Source: Mycolicibacterium iranicum (GTDB taxonomy: Bacteria > Actinomycetota > Actinomycetes > Mycobacteriales > Mycobacteriaceae). Taken from it: DNA of 64,000 nucleotides. The notes below the pieces were generated by a model that was given only the letters and a program-made list of their open reading frames with translations, was not told where the DNA came from and did no database searches. Shown here piece by piece: positions 37,320 through 45,992 of the stretch (positions are counted from its first letter, which is position 1; each line of letters begins with the position of its first letter). The position numbers were made by a program, and so were the translations under genes. The stretch is taken from NCBI RefSeq assembly GCF_002101705.1, contig NZ_LQPC01000027.1, positions 62,001-126,000 on the forward strand, read 5' to 3'.

Positions 37320-38233
37320 CAGTCCAGCACACCGACATCGACACCGGCCGGCTGGCTTCGTGGCGGTTGCTCGCCCGCAACCCGGTGACGCTGGTCAGCT
37401 CACTGGTTCTCGTCGTCGTCGCTGTCGTTACGGTAGCCGCGAACTGGATCGTCCCGTATGGCGTCAACGACGTCGACGTACCGAATGCGCTTGCGCCGCC
37501 CAGCGGCTCGCACTGGCTCGGTACCGACGAACTCGGCAGGGATGTGCTGTCCCGGGTCTTGGTCGCGACGCAGGCATCGATGCGGATCGCGGTCGTCAGC
37601 GTGGCGTTCGCCGTGGTCGTCGGGGTGACGGTCGGCCTCATCGCCGGGTATCGCGGCGGCTGGCTCGACGCCGTGCTGATGCGCATCGTGGATGTGATGT
37701 TCGCGTTCCCGGTGCTGCTGCTCGCACTGGCTGTCGTCGCCATCCTGGGTCCCGGGGTGACGACGACGATCCTGGCGATCGGCATCGTCTACACACCGAT
37801 CTTCGCGCGGGTCGCACGCGCGAGCACGCTGGGGGTGCGCACCGAACCGTATGTGTCGGTGTCGCGCGCGATGGGAGCAGGTGAACTCTACATTCTGCGG
37901 CGCCACATTCTGCCGAACATCGCCGGCCCCCTGATCGTCCAGACGTCGCTGTCGTTGGCGTTCGCGATACTCTCCGAGGCCGCTCTGTCGTTCCTGGGCT
38001 TGGGGATTCAGCCGCCGCAGCCATCGCTGGGGCGGATGATTTTCGACTCCCAGGGCTTCGTCACGATGGCCTGGTGGATGGCGGTGTTTCCCGGGGCCGC
38101 GATCTTCGTGATCGTGCTCGCGTTCAACCTATTCGGTGACGGCCTTCGTGACGTGCTGGATCCCAAGCAGCGCACCACGATCGAGGCACGGAGGCGGGAG
38201 CCGACAAGACAGGCACGGAGGCGGGAGCGTTGA
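37316..38233 (+). CDS. Peptide ABC transporter permease, second subunit
   Basis: 305 residues. The N-terminal OppC_N segment has SWRLLARNPVTLVSSLVLVV, the periplasmic part has SGSHWLGTDELGRDVLSRVL and the EAA-type loop is YVSVSRAMGAGELYILRRHI. The C-terminal tail is unusual: an 18-bp sequence is present twice (38184-38201 and 38211-38228, 27 bp apart), giving two RRREP/RRRER units of basic residues before the stop. The stop overlaps the TTG start of the ATPase gene (TTGA). Confidence 0.92.
   Translation: MTVQHTDIDTGRLASWRLLARNPVTLVSSLVLVVVAVVTVAANWIVPYGVNDVDVPNALAPPSGSHWLGTDELGRDVLSRVLVATQASMRIAVVSVAFAVVVGVTVGLIAGYRGGWLDAVLMRIVDVMFAFPVLLLALAVVAILGPGVTTTILAIGIVYTPIFARVARASTLGVRTEPYVSVSRAMGAGELYILRRHILPNIAGPLIVQTSLSLAFAILSEAALSFLGLGIQPPQPSLGRMIFDSQGFVTMAWWMAVFPGAAIFVIVLAFNLFGDGLRDVLDPKQRTTIEARRREPTRQARRRER
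38184..38228 (+). repeat. 18-bp direct repeat at the end of the permease gene
   Basis: AGGCACGGAGGCGGGAGC occurs at 38184-38201 and 38211-38228. The 27-bp period equals nine codons, so it duplicates a basic peptide at the permease C-terminus. It lies immediately before the ATPase start and supplies its GGAGGCGGGAG ribosome-binding region. Confidence 0.8.
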
Positions 38234-39828
38234 CGGTACTGAGCGTCCAGGATCTCGGGGTACGCATCGGCGCACGCACCATCGTCGACGGCGTCTCGTT
38301 CGACGTCGACCGCGAGAAGACGGTCGGCATCGTCGGCGAATCCGGTTCCGGCAAGACGATGACCGTGCTCGCTGCCACGGGTCTGCTCGACGCTCCCGGT
38401 GCCCGGGTCTCGGGATCCAGCACGCTCGGAGGCGAAGTGCAGTTGGTGGGCGCGACACCGCGGGTGCTGCGCAGTGTGCACGGCGCCCGCATCGGGTTCG
38501 TCTTCCAGGATCCCGGCACATCACTCAACCCACTACTGACCCTGGAACGCCAGATCACAGAATCACTTGAGACACATAGGGATCTGACCAGAAGAGCCGC
38601 AACTGCGCGTGCGGTGGAGCTGCTCGCGGCGGTCGGCTTGCCCGATCCCGAGATGCGTCTGCACGCCTACCCGCACCAACTTTCGGGTGGGCAGCGCCAG
38701 AGGGTGATGATCGCGATCGCGCTGGCGTGCGACCCCGAGTTGCTGATCGCCGACGAACCCACCACCGCGCTGGATGTGACGACGCAGGCGCAGATCATCG
38801 AGTTGGTGCGAACGCTGCAGCGTGATTTCGGGACCGCCGTGGTGTGGATCAGCCACGACCTCGGCGTCATCGGCCAGGTAGCCGACGACGTGACCGTGAT
38901 GCGGGACGGCGCGACGGTAGAGCAAGCGCCGATCCTGGACGTCTTCGACCGTCCTCGCGAGGATTACACCCGCGACCTGCTGGCGGCACGGCCGGTCCTC
39001 GACCGTTCCGGACCACCCGCCGTCACCGATGCCGAGAACCTGGTGGAGGTGCGCGGACTCGATGTCCAATTCACCGTGTCCTCTCCGGCCGGCCGCTCTA
39101 CCGTGCACGCGGTCAAGGACGTGTCGTTCCAAATTCGGCGTGGCACAACGCTGGGGCTGGTCGGTGAGTCAGGTTCGGGCAAGTCCACCGTCGCCGCGGC
39201 CCTGACCGGGCTGGTCAACCCGGACGCAGGTGAGGCGACGCTGGCCGGAGAAGACGTCCTGCACGTCAAGGGAACTGCTGCCAAGCAGATGCGCCGCCGT
39301 ATCGGACTGGTGTTCCAGGATCCGTTTTCTTCCTTGAATCCTCGGGCCCGCGTTGATAATTCGATCGCAGAGCCGTTGGTCGTCCACAAGCTCGTCGATA
39401 GCAAGGATGCCCGCAGGCGGCGTGTAGACGAACTTCTCGAACTTGTCGGGCTGCCGACCGCATTCGCCCGGCGCTATCCACACGAACTGTCGGGTGGGCA
39501 GCGCCAGCGGGTCAGTATCGCCCGCGCGCTGGCCGCAGAGCCGGATCTGTTGATCCTGGACGAGGCCACGGCATCGCTGGACGTCTCCGTCCAGGCGCGG
39601 GTTCTGGACCTATTGCTGCGGCTGCAATCCGAACTCGGTCTGACATACCTGCTCATCGGCCACGATCTCGCGGTGATCCGCCAGCTGAGCCATCAGGTGC
39701 TCGTGATGCGCGACGGTGGCGTGGTCGAGAACAGGCCCGCAGACGAGTTGTTCGACTCGCCTCACCAGGAATACACCCGCCAACTCTTGGCGGCTGTACC
39801 GCCGGTGAAACCACGCGCCGCCATCTGA
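38230..39828 (+). CDS. Peptide ABC transporter ATPase with two fused ABC domains
   Basis: 532 residues, a fusion of the OppD- and OppF-type ATPases as in mycobacterial DppD and OppD. Domain 1 has Walker [11 protein letters not shown] near 36-45, signature [12 protein letters not shown] and Walker [13 protein letters not shown]. Domain 2 has Walker [11 protein letters not shown] near residue 313, signature [12 protein letters not shown] and Walker [13 protein letters not shown]. Both sites keep the catalytic residues. The start is a TTG overlapping the permease stop. The protein drives import at the inner face of the membrane. Confidence 0.93.
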   Translation: MTVLSVQDLGVRIGARTIVDGVSFDVDREKTVGIVGESGSGKTMTVLAATGLLDAPGARVSGSSTLGGEVQLVGATPRVLRSVHGARIGFVFQDPGTSLNPLLTLERQITESLETHRDLTRRAATARAVELLAAVGLPDPEMRLHAYPHQLSGGQRQRVMIAIALACDPELLIADEPTTALDVTTQAQIIELVRTLQRDFGTAVVWISHDLGVIGQVADDVTVMRDGATVEQAPILDVFDRPREDYTRDLLAARPVLDRSGPPAVTDAENLVEVRGLDVQFTVSSPAGRSTVHAVKDVSFQIRRGTTLGLVGESGSGKSTVAAALTGLVNPDAGEATLAGEDVLHVKGTAAKQMRRRIGLVFQDPFSSLNPRARVDNSIAEPLVVHKLVDSKDARRRRVDELLELVGLPTAFARRYPHELSGGQRQRVSIARALAAEPDLLILDEATASLDVSVQARVLDLLLRLQSELGLTYLLIGHDLAVIRQLSHQVLVMRDGGVVENRPADELFDSPHQEYTRQLLAAVPPVKPRAAI

Positions 39829-39850
39829 GCGAAAGGCCCGTGAGAAAGTC

Positions 39851-40597
39851 ATGGGCATGAGTCAACTGAGCGGCAAGGTCGCACTGGTCACGGGGGCGTC
39901 GGCAGGGCTGGGCGCCGCCACGGCGAAATTGTTCGCGCAGCGGGGTGCCACCGTCTTCGGCATTGCGCGCGACGCGTCCCGGATGGCCGAGGTGTTCGCC
40001 GATATCCCGAACGCCAGCTTCCAGTCCGTGGACGTGACGTCCTCGGATGCGTGCGCTCAGGCGGTCGCCGACTGCGTCGCGAAGTTCGGAAGGCTCGACG
40101 TGCTGGCCAACATCGCCGGCTTCCACAAGATGCGGCACACCGTGTCGATGACCGACGACGATTGGGCCACGGATCTGTCCGTCAACTTGAACGGGCCGTT
40201 CTATCTGTGTCGTGCGGCCCTGCCTCACCTGCTGGAGACGGGCGGCAACATCGTCAACGTCGCGTCGATCGCCGGAGTCGAGGGCGAGGTGTATTCGGCC
40301 GGCTACTGCGCCGCCAAGCACGGACTGGTCGGGCTCACGCGGGCGCTCGCCATCGAGTTCACCAAGGAGAGGTTGCGGGTCAACGCGATCTGCCCCGGCG
40401 GGATGCCGACCGCGCAGAGCACCGAGTTCGAGGCGCCCGACAACGCCGACTGGGACCTGATCCTGCGGATCGCCTCGCCACGCGGGTTCATGGAGACCGA
40501 GGACGTTGCCAAGACCATCGCGTTCCTGGCGAGCGACGACGCCGCCGCGGTGCACGGCGCCATCTATCGGGTCGACAACGGCAAGGGCGCCGGCTGA
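39851..40597 (+). CDS. Short-chain dehydrogenase/reductase
   Basis: 248 residues from the ATG at 39851; a second ATG is two codons later. The cofactor motif is VTGASAGLGAATA, the NNAG-like segment is ANIAGFHK and the catalytic Tyr152 and Lys156 are in GYCAAKHG, with Ser in NVASIAG. The end lacks a membrane part. The substrate is not shown. It follows the ABC ATPase gene by 22 bp in the same direction and is probably transcribed with the transporter operon. Confidence 0.88.
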   Translation: MGMSQLSGKVALVTGASAGLGAATAKLFAQRGATVFGIARDASRMAEVFADIPNASFQSVDVTSSDACAQAVADCVAKFGRLDVLANIAGFHKMRHTVSMTDDDWATDLSVNLNGPFYLCRAALPHLLETGGNIVNVASIAGVEGEVYSAGYCAAKHGLVGLTRALAIEFTKERLRVNAICPGGMPTAQSTEFEAPDNADWDLILRIASPRGFMETEDVAKTIAFLASDDAAAVHGAIYRVDNGKGAG

Positions 40598-40813
40598 CTC
40601 ACTGCTGTGCAGGCGGGCCGGCCAGGAGAAACCGGGCGACTCGTCGACTCGTGCGCCGCCGCGAACGGCTGACCCTGCAGATTCGCTAGCGTCATCAGCA
40701 AATATTTGGCGATGTCTGCATAATTGTCCGCAGCAAATAATTCAAATCCCGCATGCAGACGATCCGCAGTGCTAGCTTCTCCCACAGGAGACACACAGGC
40801 TAGGGGGAAAGTC
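40598..40813 (+). promoter_or_regulatory. Upstream region of the two-module secreted protein gene
   Basis: 216 bp without a gene. GTCTGCAT (40714-40721) and ATGCAGAC (40753-40760) form a perfect 8-bp inverted repeat with a 31-bp spacer. GCAAATA occurs at both 40698 and 40733, in one of the few AT-rich patches of the window. A GGGGGAAA element just before the ATG at 40814 can serve as ribosome site. Confidence 0.4.
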
Positions 40814-42100
40814 ATGAATCTCTTTGCTCGCTCCGGAGCGGCGATCGCCGTGGCGGCGGTTGCCGGGACCGCCTTCGTCACCGCCCCGGTCGACAGTCCC
40901 GCAACCTCGTTCGAGTCGCTCGAGAATACCACTGTGGTTAATTTGACTGCGGCATCGTCACCACTGGCGCAACCGACGCTGTCACCCGATGAGATCGACG
41001 ACTCGTTCCTGCAGTTCCGCACCGGTGTACGTGCCGATTTCAACGCGTTCGCCAATCGCCTCGGATACCTCGGCAAGCAGATGTACATCGGCTTCAACTT
41101 CGGCGAAACCGTCTTGGCGAGTGCGGTCTTCAACGGCACCGACATCCTGCGCGGTGAGGGCCTGTTCGAGAATCTGAGCGACTTCACCGTCGACGTCGCG
41201 CTCGCCGCCGCCTGGATCGTCGCCGACGAACTGTACCTGCACATCGAGGACCTGCCGCCGATCGAGATCCTCCTCAACCGCCCACCCAAGGACGCCCCGG
41301 GTGGCTGGACCCGGCCCCAGCCACCCGACCCGATTCGGCCCCTCGTTCCGGAGCCTTCCGAGGACATCGCTGCAGCGGCCGTCGAGGAACCGTCGGTATC
41401 CGCCGATGAGATCGACCAGTCGTTCATCGAGGCCCGCCAAGAGTTCCGCACGGCCTTCACACCCGTGGCCAACCAGCTCGGATACCTCGGCAAGCAGCTC
41501 TACGTCGCTGTCAACTTCGTCGAAAGTCTGGTTGCCAGCGTCGTGTTCAACGGCGCGGACATGCTGCGCGGCGAAGGCTTCTTCAAGAATCTCGGCGAGA
41601 TCGGCTCCGACATCGTCGTGTCCGGCCTGTGGGTGGCTGCCGACGAGCTTTACCTCCACGTGCCGGGCCTCCCGCCGATCGAGGCCCTCCCCAACCGGGC
41701 CCCCGGGGATGCACCGCAGGGCTGGCGCCGCCCGCTGCCGCCGCAGCCCGGTCGCGACCTCGTCGTCCCGGTCCCCTACGTCCCGGACGCGTCCGCCACC
41801 GAGCAGACGTCCGACAGCGGGGACACCGAAGAGTCCGCCGATGCCGAATCGACGAAGGGCTCCACGACCGCAAGGCCTTCGACCGCCTCGCAGACAACCG
41901 GCGAGGACACCTTCGAAGAGGACGCGCCTACCCGCAGGACAACCAAGGCCGACAAACGCGCTGACGACCAGCCCGAGGAGTCCGAGGAGACCGCCGATTC
42001 CGAGGAGTCCGAGGAGACGGCCGATTCCGAGGAGTCCCGCGACAACGAGGCCGAGTCGGAGGCCGACCGCGATACGGACCAGGCGGGCGCTACAGCTTGA
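40814..42100 (+). CDS. Secreted protein with two repeated modules and an acidic tail
   Basis: 428 residues from the ATG at 40814, unknown family. An N-terminal signal peptide ends near TAFVTAPVDS. Two homologous modules of about 115 residues follow at roughly 57-170 and 196-310. Each starts with a DEID segment, contains LGYLGKQMYIGFNF or LGYLGKQLYVAVNF and VFNGTDILRGEG or VFNGADMLRGEG, and ends in a Pro-rich stretch. The last 100 residues are Ser/Glu/Asp-rich and contain a 27-bp tandem repeat (EESEETADS). It resembles mycobacterial surface proteins with disordered tails. Its role is not evident. Confidence 0.75.
   Translation: MNLFARSGAAIAVAAVAGTAFVTAPVDSPATSFESLENTTVVNLTAASSPLAQPTLSPDEIDDSFLQFRTGVRADFNAFANRLGYLGKQMYIGFNFGETVLASAVFNGTDILRGEGLFENLSDFTVDVALAAAWIVADELYLHIEDLPPIEILLNRPPKDAPGGWTRPQPPDPIRPLVPEPSEDIAAAAVEEPSVSADEIDQSFIEARQEFRTAFTPVANQLGYLGKQLYVAVNFVESLVASVVFNGADMLRGEGFFKNLGEIGSDIVVSGLWVAADELYLHVPGLPPIEALPNRAPGDAPQGWRRPLPPQPGRDLVVPVPYVPDASATEQTSDSGDTEESADAESTKGSTTARPSTASQTTGEDTFEEDAPTRRTTKADKRADDQPEESEETADSEESEETADSEESRDNEAESEADRDTDQAGATA
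41975..42037 (+). repeat. 27-bp tandem repeat in the acidic tail
   Basis: Unit 1 spans 41975-42001 and unit 2 spans 42002-42028; they differ at one base (ACC versus ACG). A partial third unit continues to 42037. The repeat encodes EESEETADS and accounts for much of the charge in the C-terminal tail of the two-module protein. Confidence 0.85.
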
Positions 42101-43163
42101 AGCGTCCGGCGAAGCCTCGCAGCGGCAGGTCGGCGCTGGTGATGATCCCGGGTCGCGCCGCCACCACGGACTTGATCGACGCCAGCGCCGGCATGCCGGT
42201 GACCGTCATCCCGATCGAAGCGAAGCTCGCCGGATCGGAGAGGTCGACGCCGGGCTTCGGGAAGATCATGTGCTTGTTGTAGACGTTCGGATCACCCTTG
42301 ATCTGAGTGATGTAGCAGCCCTTGATATCCCAGCTCGGATCTGTGTGTGGGGTCATCTGCCACTCCAGGTGCGTTTCGACGCGCGGGACCCCGTCCACCA
42401 TGCCCTGGTATTTGATGTAGTTGCCGCCCAGTGAACCCTTCGGCAGCTTGTACCAGCCGAGGTCGACGTCCTTGGTGCACGCACCGAGCTCGTAGCTGAA
42501 CGTCACCTCGTCGAGCGTCAGATCGAAGCAGTCGGCCATCATGTAGACGCTGTCGGCGAACACCCGGGTGTACTTCTCCAGCTTGCCCGGGATCTCCGGG
42601 TCGTCAACGGGCGCGCCGTATCCCACCTCGATCCAGGTGTCCTTGGAGTGATGGCAGGACACGTCGACGGATTCGATGGTCGTGATGTTCTCGATCTCGG
42701 CGACGTCGGCCGAGCACACCACGCCGAGGATCTGGTTGAGGCCGGGGTTCATACCGGTGCCGTAGAACGTAGAACCGCCCTTCTCGCAGGCCTCTTGGAG
42801 CAGCTGGGTGACGGGCTTTCCGGAATGATGCGGATGATTGCGGTCGCGGTGCCAGCCGGTGATCCAGTCTGCAGTCGTGACGATGTTGATCCCGGCCTCG
42901 AGCACTTTGACGTAGAGGTCTTCGTCGGGGAACACACCATGGAAGGTCACCACGTCCGGTTTGGCGGCGATGATCTCGTCTATCGTGCCCGTCGCCGTCA
43001 CCCCGTTGGGCGCGATCCCGGCGAGTTCACCGGCGTCCTTGCCAATCTTGTCCGGTGAATAGCAGTGCACGCCAATGAGTTCGAGATCCGGTTGGTCGGC
43101 CATCCGCTTGATCATCTCGGAACCGACATTGCCGGTCGCCACCTGGAAAACCTTGATCGTCAT
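42090..43163 (-). CDS. DapB-N-like NAD(P)-dependent dehydrogenase beside a Rieske oxygenase
   Basis: 357 residues from the ATG at 43163, preceded by AAAGG. The Rossmann start is VFQVATGNVGSEMI, then LIGVHCYSPDKIGKDAGELA, the same layout as the protein encoded at 33097-34182. The middle motif GTGMNPGLNQILGVVC and a segment DVSCHHSKDTWIEVGYG are distinctive. The substrate is unknown. It lies 19 bp downstream of the Rieske oxygenase gene, so both probably act on one substrate, perhaps a sterol or terpenoid (inference). The stop overlaps the convergent two-module gene by 11 bp. Confidence 0.75.
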   Translation of the reverse strand: MTIKVFQVATGNVGSEMIKRMADQPDLELIGVHCYSPDKIGKDAGELAGIAPNGVTATGTIDEIIAAKPDVVTFHGVFPDEDLYVKVLEAGINIVTTADWITGWHRDRNHPHHSGKPVTQLLQEACEKGGSTFYGTGMNPGLNQILGVVCSADVAEIENITTIESVDVSCHHSKDTWIEVGYGAPVDDPEIPGKLEKYTRVFADSVYMMADCFDLTLDEVTFSYELGACTKDVDLGWYKLPKGSLGGNYIKYQGMVDGVPRVETHLEWQMTPHTDPSWDIKGCYITQIKGDPNVYNKHMIFPKPGVDLSDPASFASIGMTVTGMPALASIKSVVAARPGIITSADLPLRGFAGRFKL

Positions 43164-43182
43164 CGAGAACCTTTCTGGAAGA

Positions 43183-44211
43183 TCAGTAAGCCGATTGGGC
43201 AGCCAGCTCGGCGGCGCTGCCACCCTTGCCGTCTGGATAGAACTTTTTGGCCCACTCGCGGATGGCGGTGAAGCCCTTCATTTCCGAACTCGACAGAGCG
43301 GGCGGATCCGAATAACGCTGGTGCGCCCAGATGTGAATGTCCTGACGAAACTGACGGATGACCTCGAGGCCGAACTCCTCGGCCTTGGCCCGAGCCCGCT
43401 CGGGGTTGCGCACCTCACCCTTCGGCCTGCCGATGTAGACCATGAACCGCACGTCGGAGGTGGAATCGTCGACAGGGGTGATCGCCGAGATGGTGCGATT
43501 GTCGATCATCCCCCAGCTCTTGGTCACCGCGATGCCGAGTCCGCCGTTGATCGCCTCGACCCCGCTGCCGACGTCCTCGATCTTCTGCGCGTCGTCACCT
43601 TCGAAGGTGATCGTGAAATCGACGTAGGAGACGGGCTCGTCGAAATCGTGACGGGTGAAGATCGGGTTGATCGGTGTGCCGTGCACGTACTTGAAATGTG
43701 CGAAATCGACCCCGTTTTCGAGTACGTACTGCGGGTGCATCTCGTGCCCCTGCTCGAAGAGCCGTTGCTGCGGGTAGTAGTCCGCGATCGTCGAGCCGTC
43801 ACCGAAGCTGCCGAAGATATCGGGCGCTTCGAAGAAGGGGTCGCGGTTTTCGATGTCGTGCCAGATGTAGACCGACTCATTGCGCTCGACGACGGGGTAG
43901 GTCTTGATGCGGCGCCCCCGGTTGGGCCGGTCCTCATAGGGGATGCACACATTGCGGCCTTGCTGATTCCATTGCCATCCATGGAAGGGGCACTGAAGCA
44001 CCTCGCCGTGCACGGTGCCGCCGAATCCCAGATGTGCTCCGAGATGTTCGCAGTAGGCGTTCATCACGGTGAGTGCGCCGGACTCCGCGCGCCACGCGAT
44101 CATCTCCTGGCCGAAGTACTTCATCGTGTGTACGTCGCCGATCCCGATCTCGTCGGACCACGCGACCTGAAACCAGCCGGTCGGTTTCATCGACAGGGGC
44201 GGTTTGGCCAT
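43183..44211 (-). CDS. Rieske non-heme iron oxygenase, KshA-like
   Basis: 342 residues from the ATG at 44211; a much longer frame upstream overlaps the TetR gene. The Rieske cluster ligands are Cys54 and His56 (AYCEHLG) and Cys74 and His77 (CPFHGW). Mononuclear iron ligands are His172 and His177, with Asp169, in GVDFAHFKYVHG. The length and pattern resemble KshA, which hydroxylates 3-ketosteroids with a separate reductase, but no reductase gene is adjacent. Expression is probably controlled by the divergent TetR gene. Confidence 0.87.
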   Translation of the reverse strand: MAKPPLSMKPTGWFQVAWSDEIGIGDVHTMKYFGQEMIAWRAESGALTVMNAYCEHLGAHLGFGGTVHGEVLQCPFHGWQWNQQGRNVCIPYEDRPNRGRRIKTYPVVERNESVYIWHDIENRDPFFEAPDIFGSFGDGSTIADYYPQQRLFEQGHEMHPQYVLENGVDFAHFKYVHGTPINPIFTRHDFDEPVSYVDFTITFEGDDAQKIEDVGSGVEAINGGLGIAVTKSWGMIDNRTISAITPVDDSTSDVRFMVYIGRPKGEVRNPERARAKAEEFGLEVIRQFRQDIHIWAHQRYSDPPALSSSEMKGFTAIREWAKKFYPDGKGGSAAELAAQSAY

Positions 44212-44220
44212 GGACCGAAT

Positions 44221-44259
44221 CGTAGAGCACTCAATGAAAGAAACATAGTGGGCTCTACG
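44221..44259. promoter_or_regulatory. Inverted repeat between Rieske oxygenase and TetR genes
   Basis: CGTAGAGC (44221-44228) and GCTCTACG (44252-44259) are a perfect inverted repeat, 23 bp apart, within the 70-bp divergent gap. This is the likely binding region of the TetR protein, covering promoters in both directions (inference). Confidence 0.5.
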
Positions 44260-44281
44260 AAAAGCCGGTAGTGTCTCTGTC

Positions 44282-44905
44282 ATGACCGACGTCGATGCGC
44301 CCACCCGGCGACCCAATCGGCGCGGCCAAGCCACGCGGGAGAACATGCTGGAGGCGGCGCTGAGGTCGCTGGCTTCCGGTGACCCGGGGTCGGTGTCGGC
44401 GAACCGGATCGCCAAGGACATCGGCGCCACCTGGGGTGCCGTGCAGTACCAGTTCGGGGACGCCGACGGCTTTTGGGCCGCTGTTCTACATCGCACCGCC
44501 GAGCGGCGGGCGGATGTGTTCGCCGCGGTCGAGGCGGACGCGCCGCTGCGCGACCGCGTCGCAAGCATCATCGACACGCTGTATGACGGACTGGCAGCGC
44601 CTGATTCGCGGGCCATCGAAAACCTCCGGGCGGCACTGCCCCGCGACCATGCTGAGCTTGAGCGGCTCTATCCGCAGACCGCGGCCGAGCTTCATTCGTG
44701 GGGCCAGTCGTGGCTGGCAACCTGCCGCAGCGCCTTCGCCGGCCTGGGCGTCGATCCCGAGCGACTCCGCGAAGTCGCCACCCTGATCCCGGGCGCGATG
44801 AGGGGGCTGGTGTCGGAACGCCAGCTCGGCTCGTACGCCGACCTCGACGTCGCACGCCGCGGGCTGACGAACGCGCTCGTTGCCTACCTGCAGTCCAAGG
44901 ATTAG
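44282..44905 (+). CDS. TetR-family regulator
   Basis: 207 residues. The HTH at about 37-58 contains ANRIAKDIGATWGAVQYQFG. The N-terminal arm is basic (RRPNRRGQATREN). The C-terminal domain ends with LGSYADLDVARRGLTNALVA and gives no ligand. It is divergent from the Rieske oxygenase/dehydrogenase pair and probably represses it. The stop overlaps the stop of the convergent azlD gene. Confidence 0.87.
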   Translation: MTDVDAPTRRPNRRGQATRENMLEAALRSLASGDPGSVSANRIAKDIGATWGAVQYQFGDADGFWAAVLHRTAERRADVFAAVEADAPLRDRVASIIDTLYDGLAAPDSRAIENLRAALPRDHAELERLYPQTAAELHSWGQSWLATCRSAFAGLGVDPERLREVATLIPGAMRGLVSERQLGSYADLDVARRGLTNALVAYLQSKD

Positions 44906-45234
44906 CCCCAGACCGACATCAGCGTCACGTAGGTCGCCGTGCCGACAAGGATGCTCAGTAGCGCCAGGCCACGCCACACGTGCAGCCCTGCCGTGACCGC
45001 CACGGCAAGGATCAACCACAGCAGCTGACGGGTCGTGTCGCCCGCGACGGTGGTCAGCGTGTAGATCGCGAGGATGGCCATCACCCCGAGTGGCATGTGG
45101 ATGCTCAGGTACTTGACGACCACGCTGTCTCGCAGCGGCACCAGCACGGCGAACGGCAGCGCACGCAGGGCCCAGGTGATGCCGGCACTGACCGCCACCA
45201 GCAGGGCGATGTATCCGTTGTCGGGCACGCTCAC
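44902..45234 (-). CDS. azlD: AzlD-family branched-chain amino acid exporter subunit
   Basis: 110 residues from the GTG at 45234, overlapping the azlC stop (GTGA). Four hydrophobic helices are visible; the family pattern includes TWALRALPFAVLVPLRDSVV and YLSIHMPLGVMAILAIYTL. AzlD works with AzlC to export branched-chain amino acids or their analogues across the membrane. The frame is open to 45807 but that part lies inside azlC. Confidence 0.85.
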   Translation of the reverse strand: MSVPDNGYIALLVAVSAGITWALRALPFAVLVPLRDSVVVKYLSIHMPLGVMAILAIYTLTTVAGDTTRQLLWLILAVAVTAGLHVWRGLALLSILVGTATYVTLMSVWG

Positions 45235-45947
45235 GCCCGCCCTGCTCTGCGCTGCAACAACATCCGTGCCACGAGCACGCCGGTGAACGCCGCAAACGCA
45301 GAGACCAGCAACTGGCCAGGCACCACCAGCCAAGCCCCTACCGCGCACGCCGAGGCGATCACCGCGGTCACCCAGTCTGGGCGCTGACGAAACGCATCGA
45401 TACCCAGGACGATGAACAGCGCGGTCAGCGCAAAATCCAGGCCGACGAGGCGGTCGATCGGCAGCGCTTCTCCGACGAGCCCGCCCAGCGTGGCACCGGC
45501 CACCCACAGGAGATGAAAGAGCAGTTGCATCAACAGGATCGGCCGGGTCGTCCACGTCTGCGCCTCGGGACTGACCCCCACGGCGTACGCCTCGTCGGAC
45601 AGCGTGTAGGTGCTGTATGCCTTGCCCAGCATCCCGCGGACACGGTCCAACGGGAACGACAACGCATAGAAGACGTGGCGTGAGTTCACCACGAAGGTCG
45701 TCAGCGCGACGGTCACGATCGGAGCGGCCGTCGCGGCCAAGTGCACCATCAAGAACTCCAACGACCCCGCATAGATGACGGCGGCGAATGTCGGCGCCCA
45801 CCACCACGCGAGCCCGGCATGGACCACCAGAAATCCCAATGCCATACCCAGCGGTATGAACGCCAGTCCGATGGGCGCCGACAGGCTGAGCACCGTGCGC
45901 AACGAGTGGTCGGGCGCTGGACCTGGAGACACCGGACTCGGCGACAC
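45231..45947 (-). CDS. azlC: AzlC-family branched-chain amino acid exporter subunit
   Basis: 238 residues from the GTG at 45947. A GTG at 45956 overlaps the AGGAGG motif (45956-45961), so the later one, eight bases after that motif, is the better start. Family signs are PLGMALGFLVVHAGLAWWWA, YAGSLEFLMVHLAA and SRHVFYALSFPLDRVRG. Several helices are predicted. It partners with azlD. No Lrp-type regulator is adjacent. Confidence 0.87.
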   Translation of the reverse strand: MSPSPVSPGPAPDHSLRTVLSLSAPIGLAFIPLGMALGFLVVHAGLAWWWAPTFAAVIYAGSLEFLMVHLAATAAPIVTVALTTFVVNSRHVFYALSFPLDRVRGMLGKAYSTYTLSDEAYAVGVSPEAQTWTTRPILLMQLLFHLLWVAGATLGGLVGEALPIDRLVGLDFALTALFIVLGIDAFRQRPDWVTAVIASACAVGAWLVVPGQLLVSAFAAFTGVLVARMLLQRRAGRA

Positions 45948-45992
45948 CGAAAACACCTCCTGAAGGAATATCGGGGAACTAGCTTTTCACGA

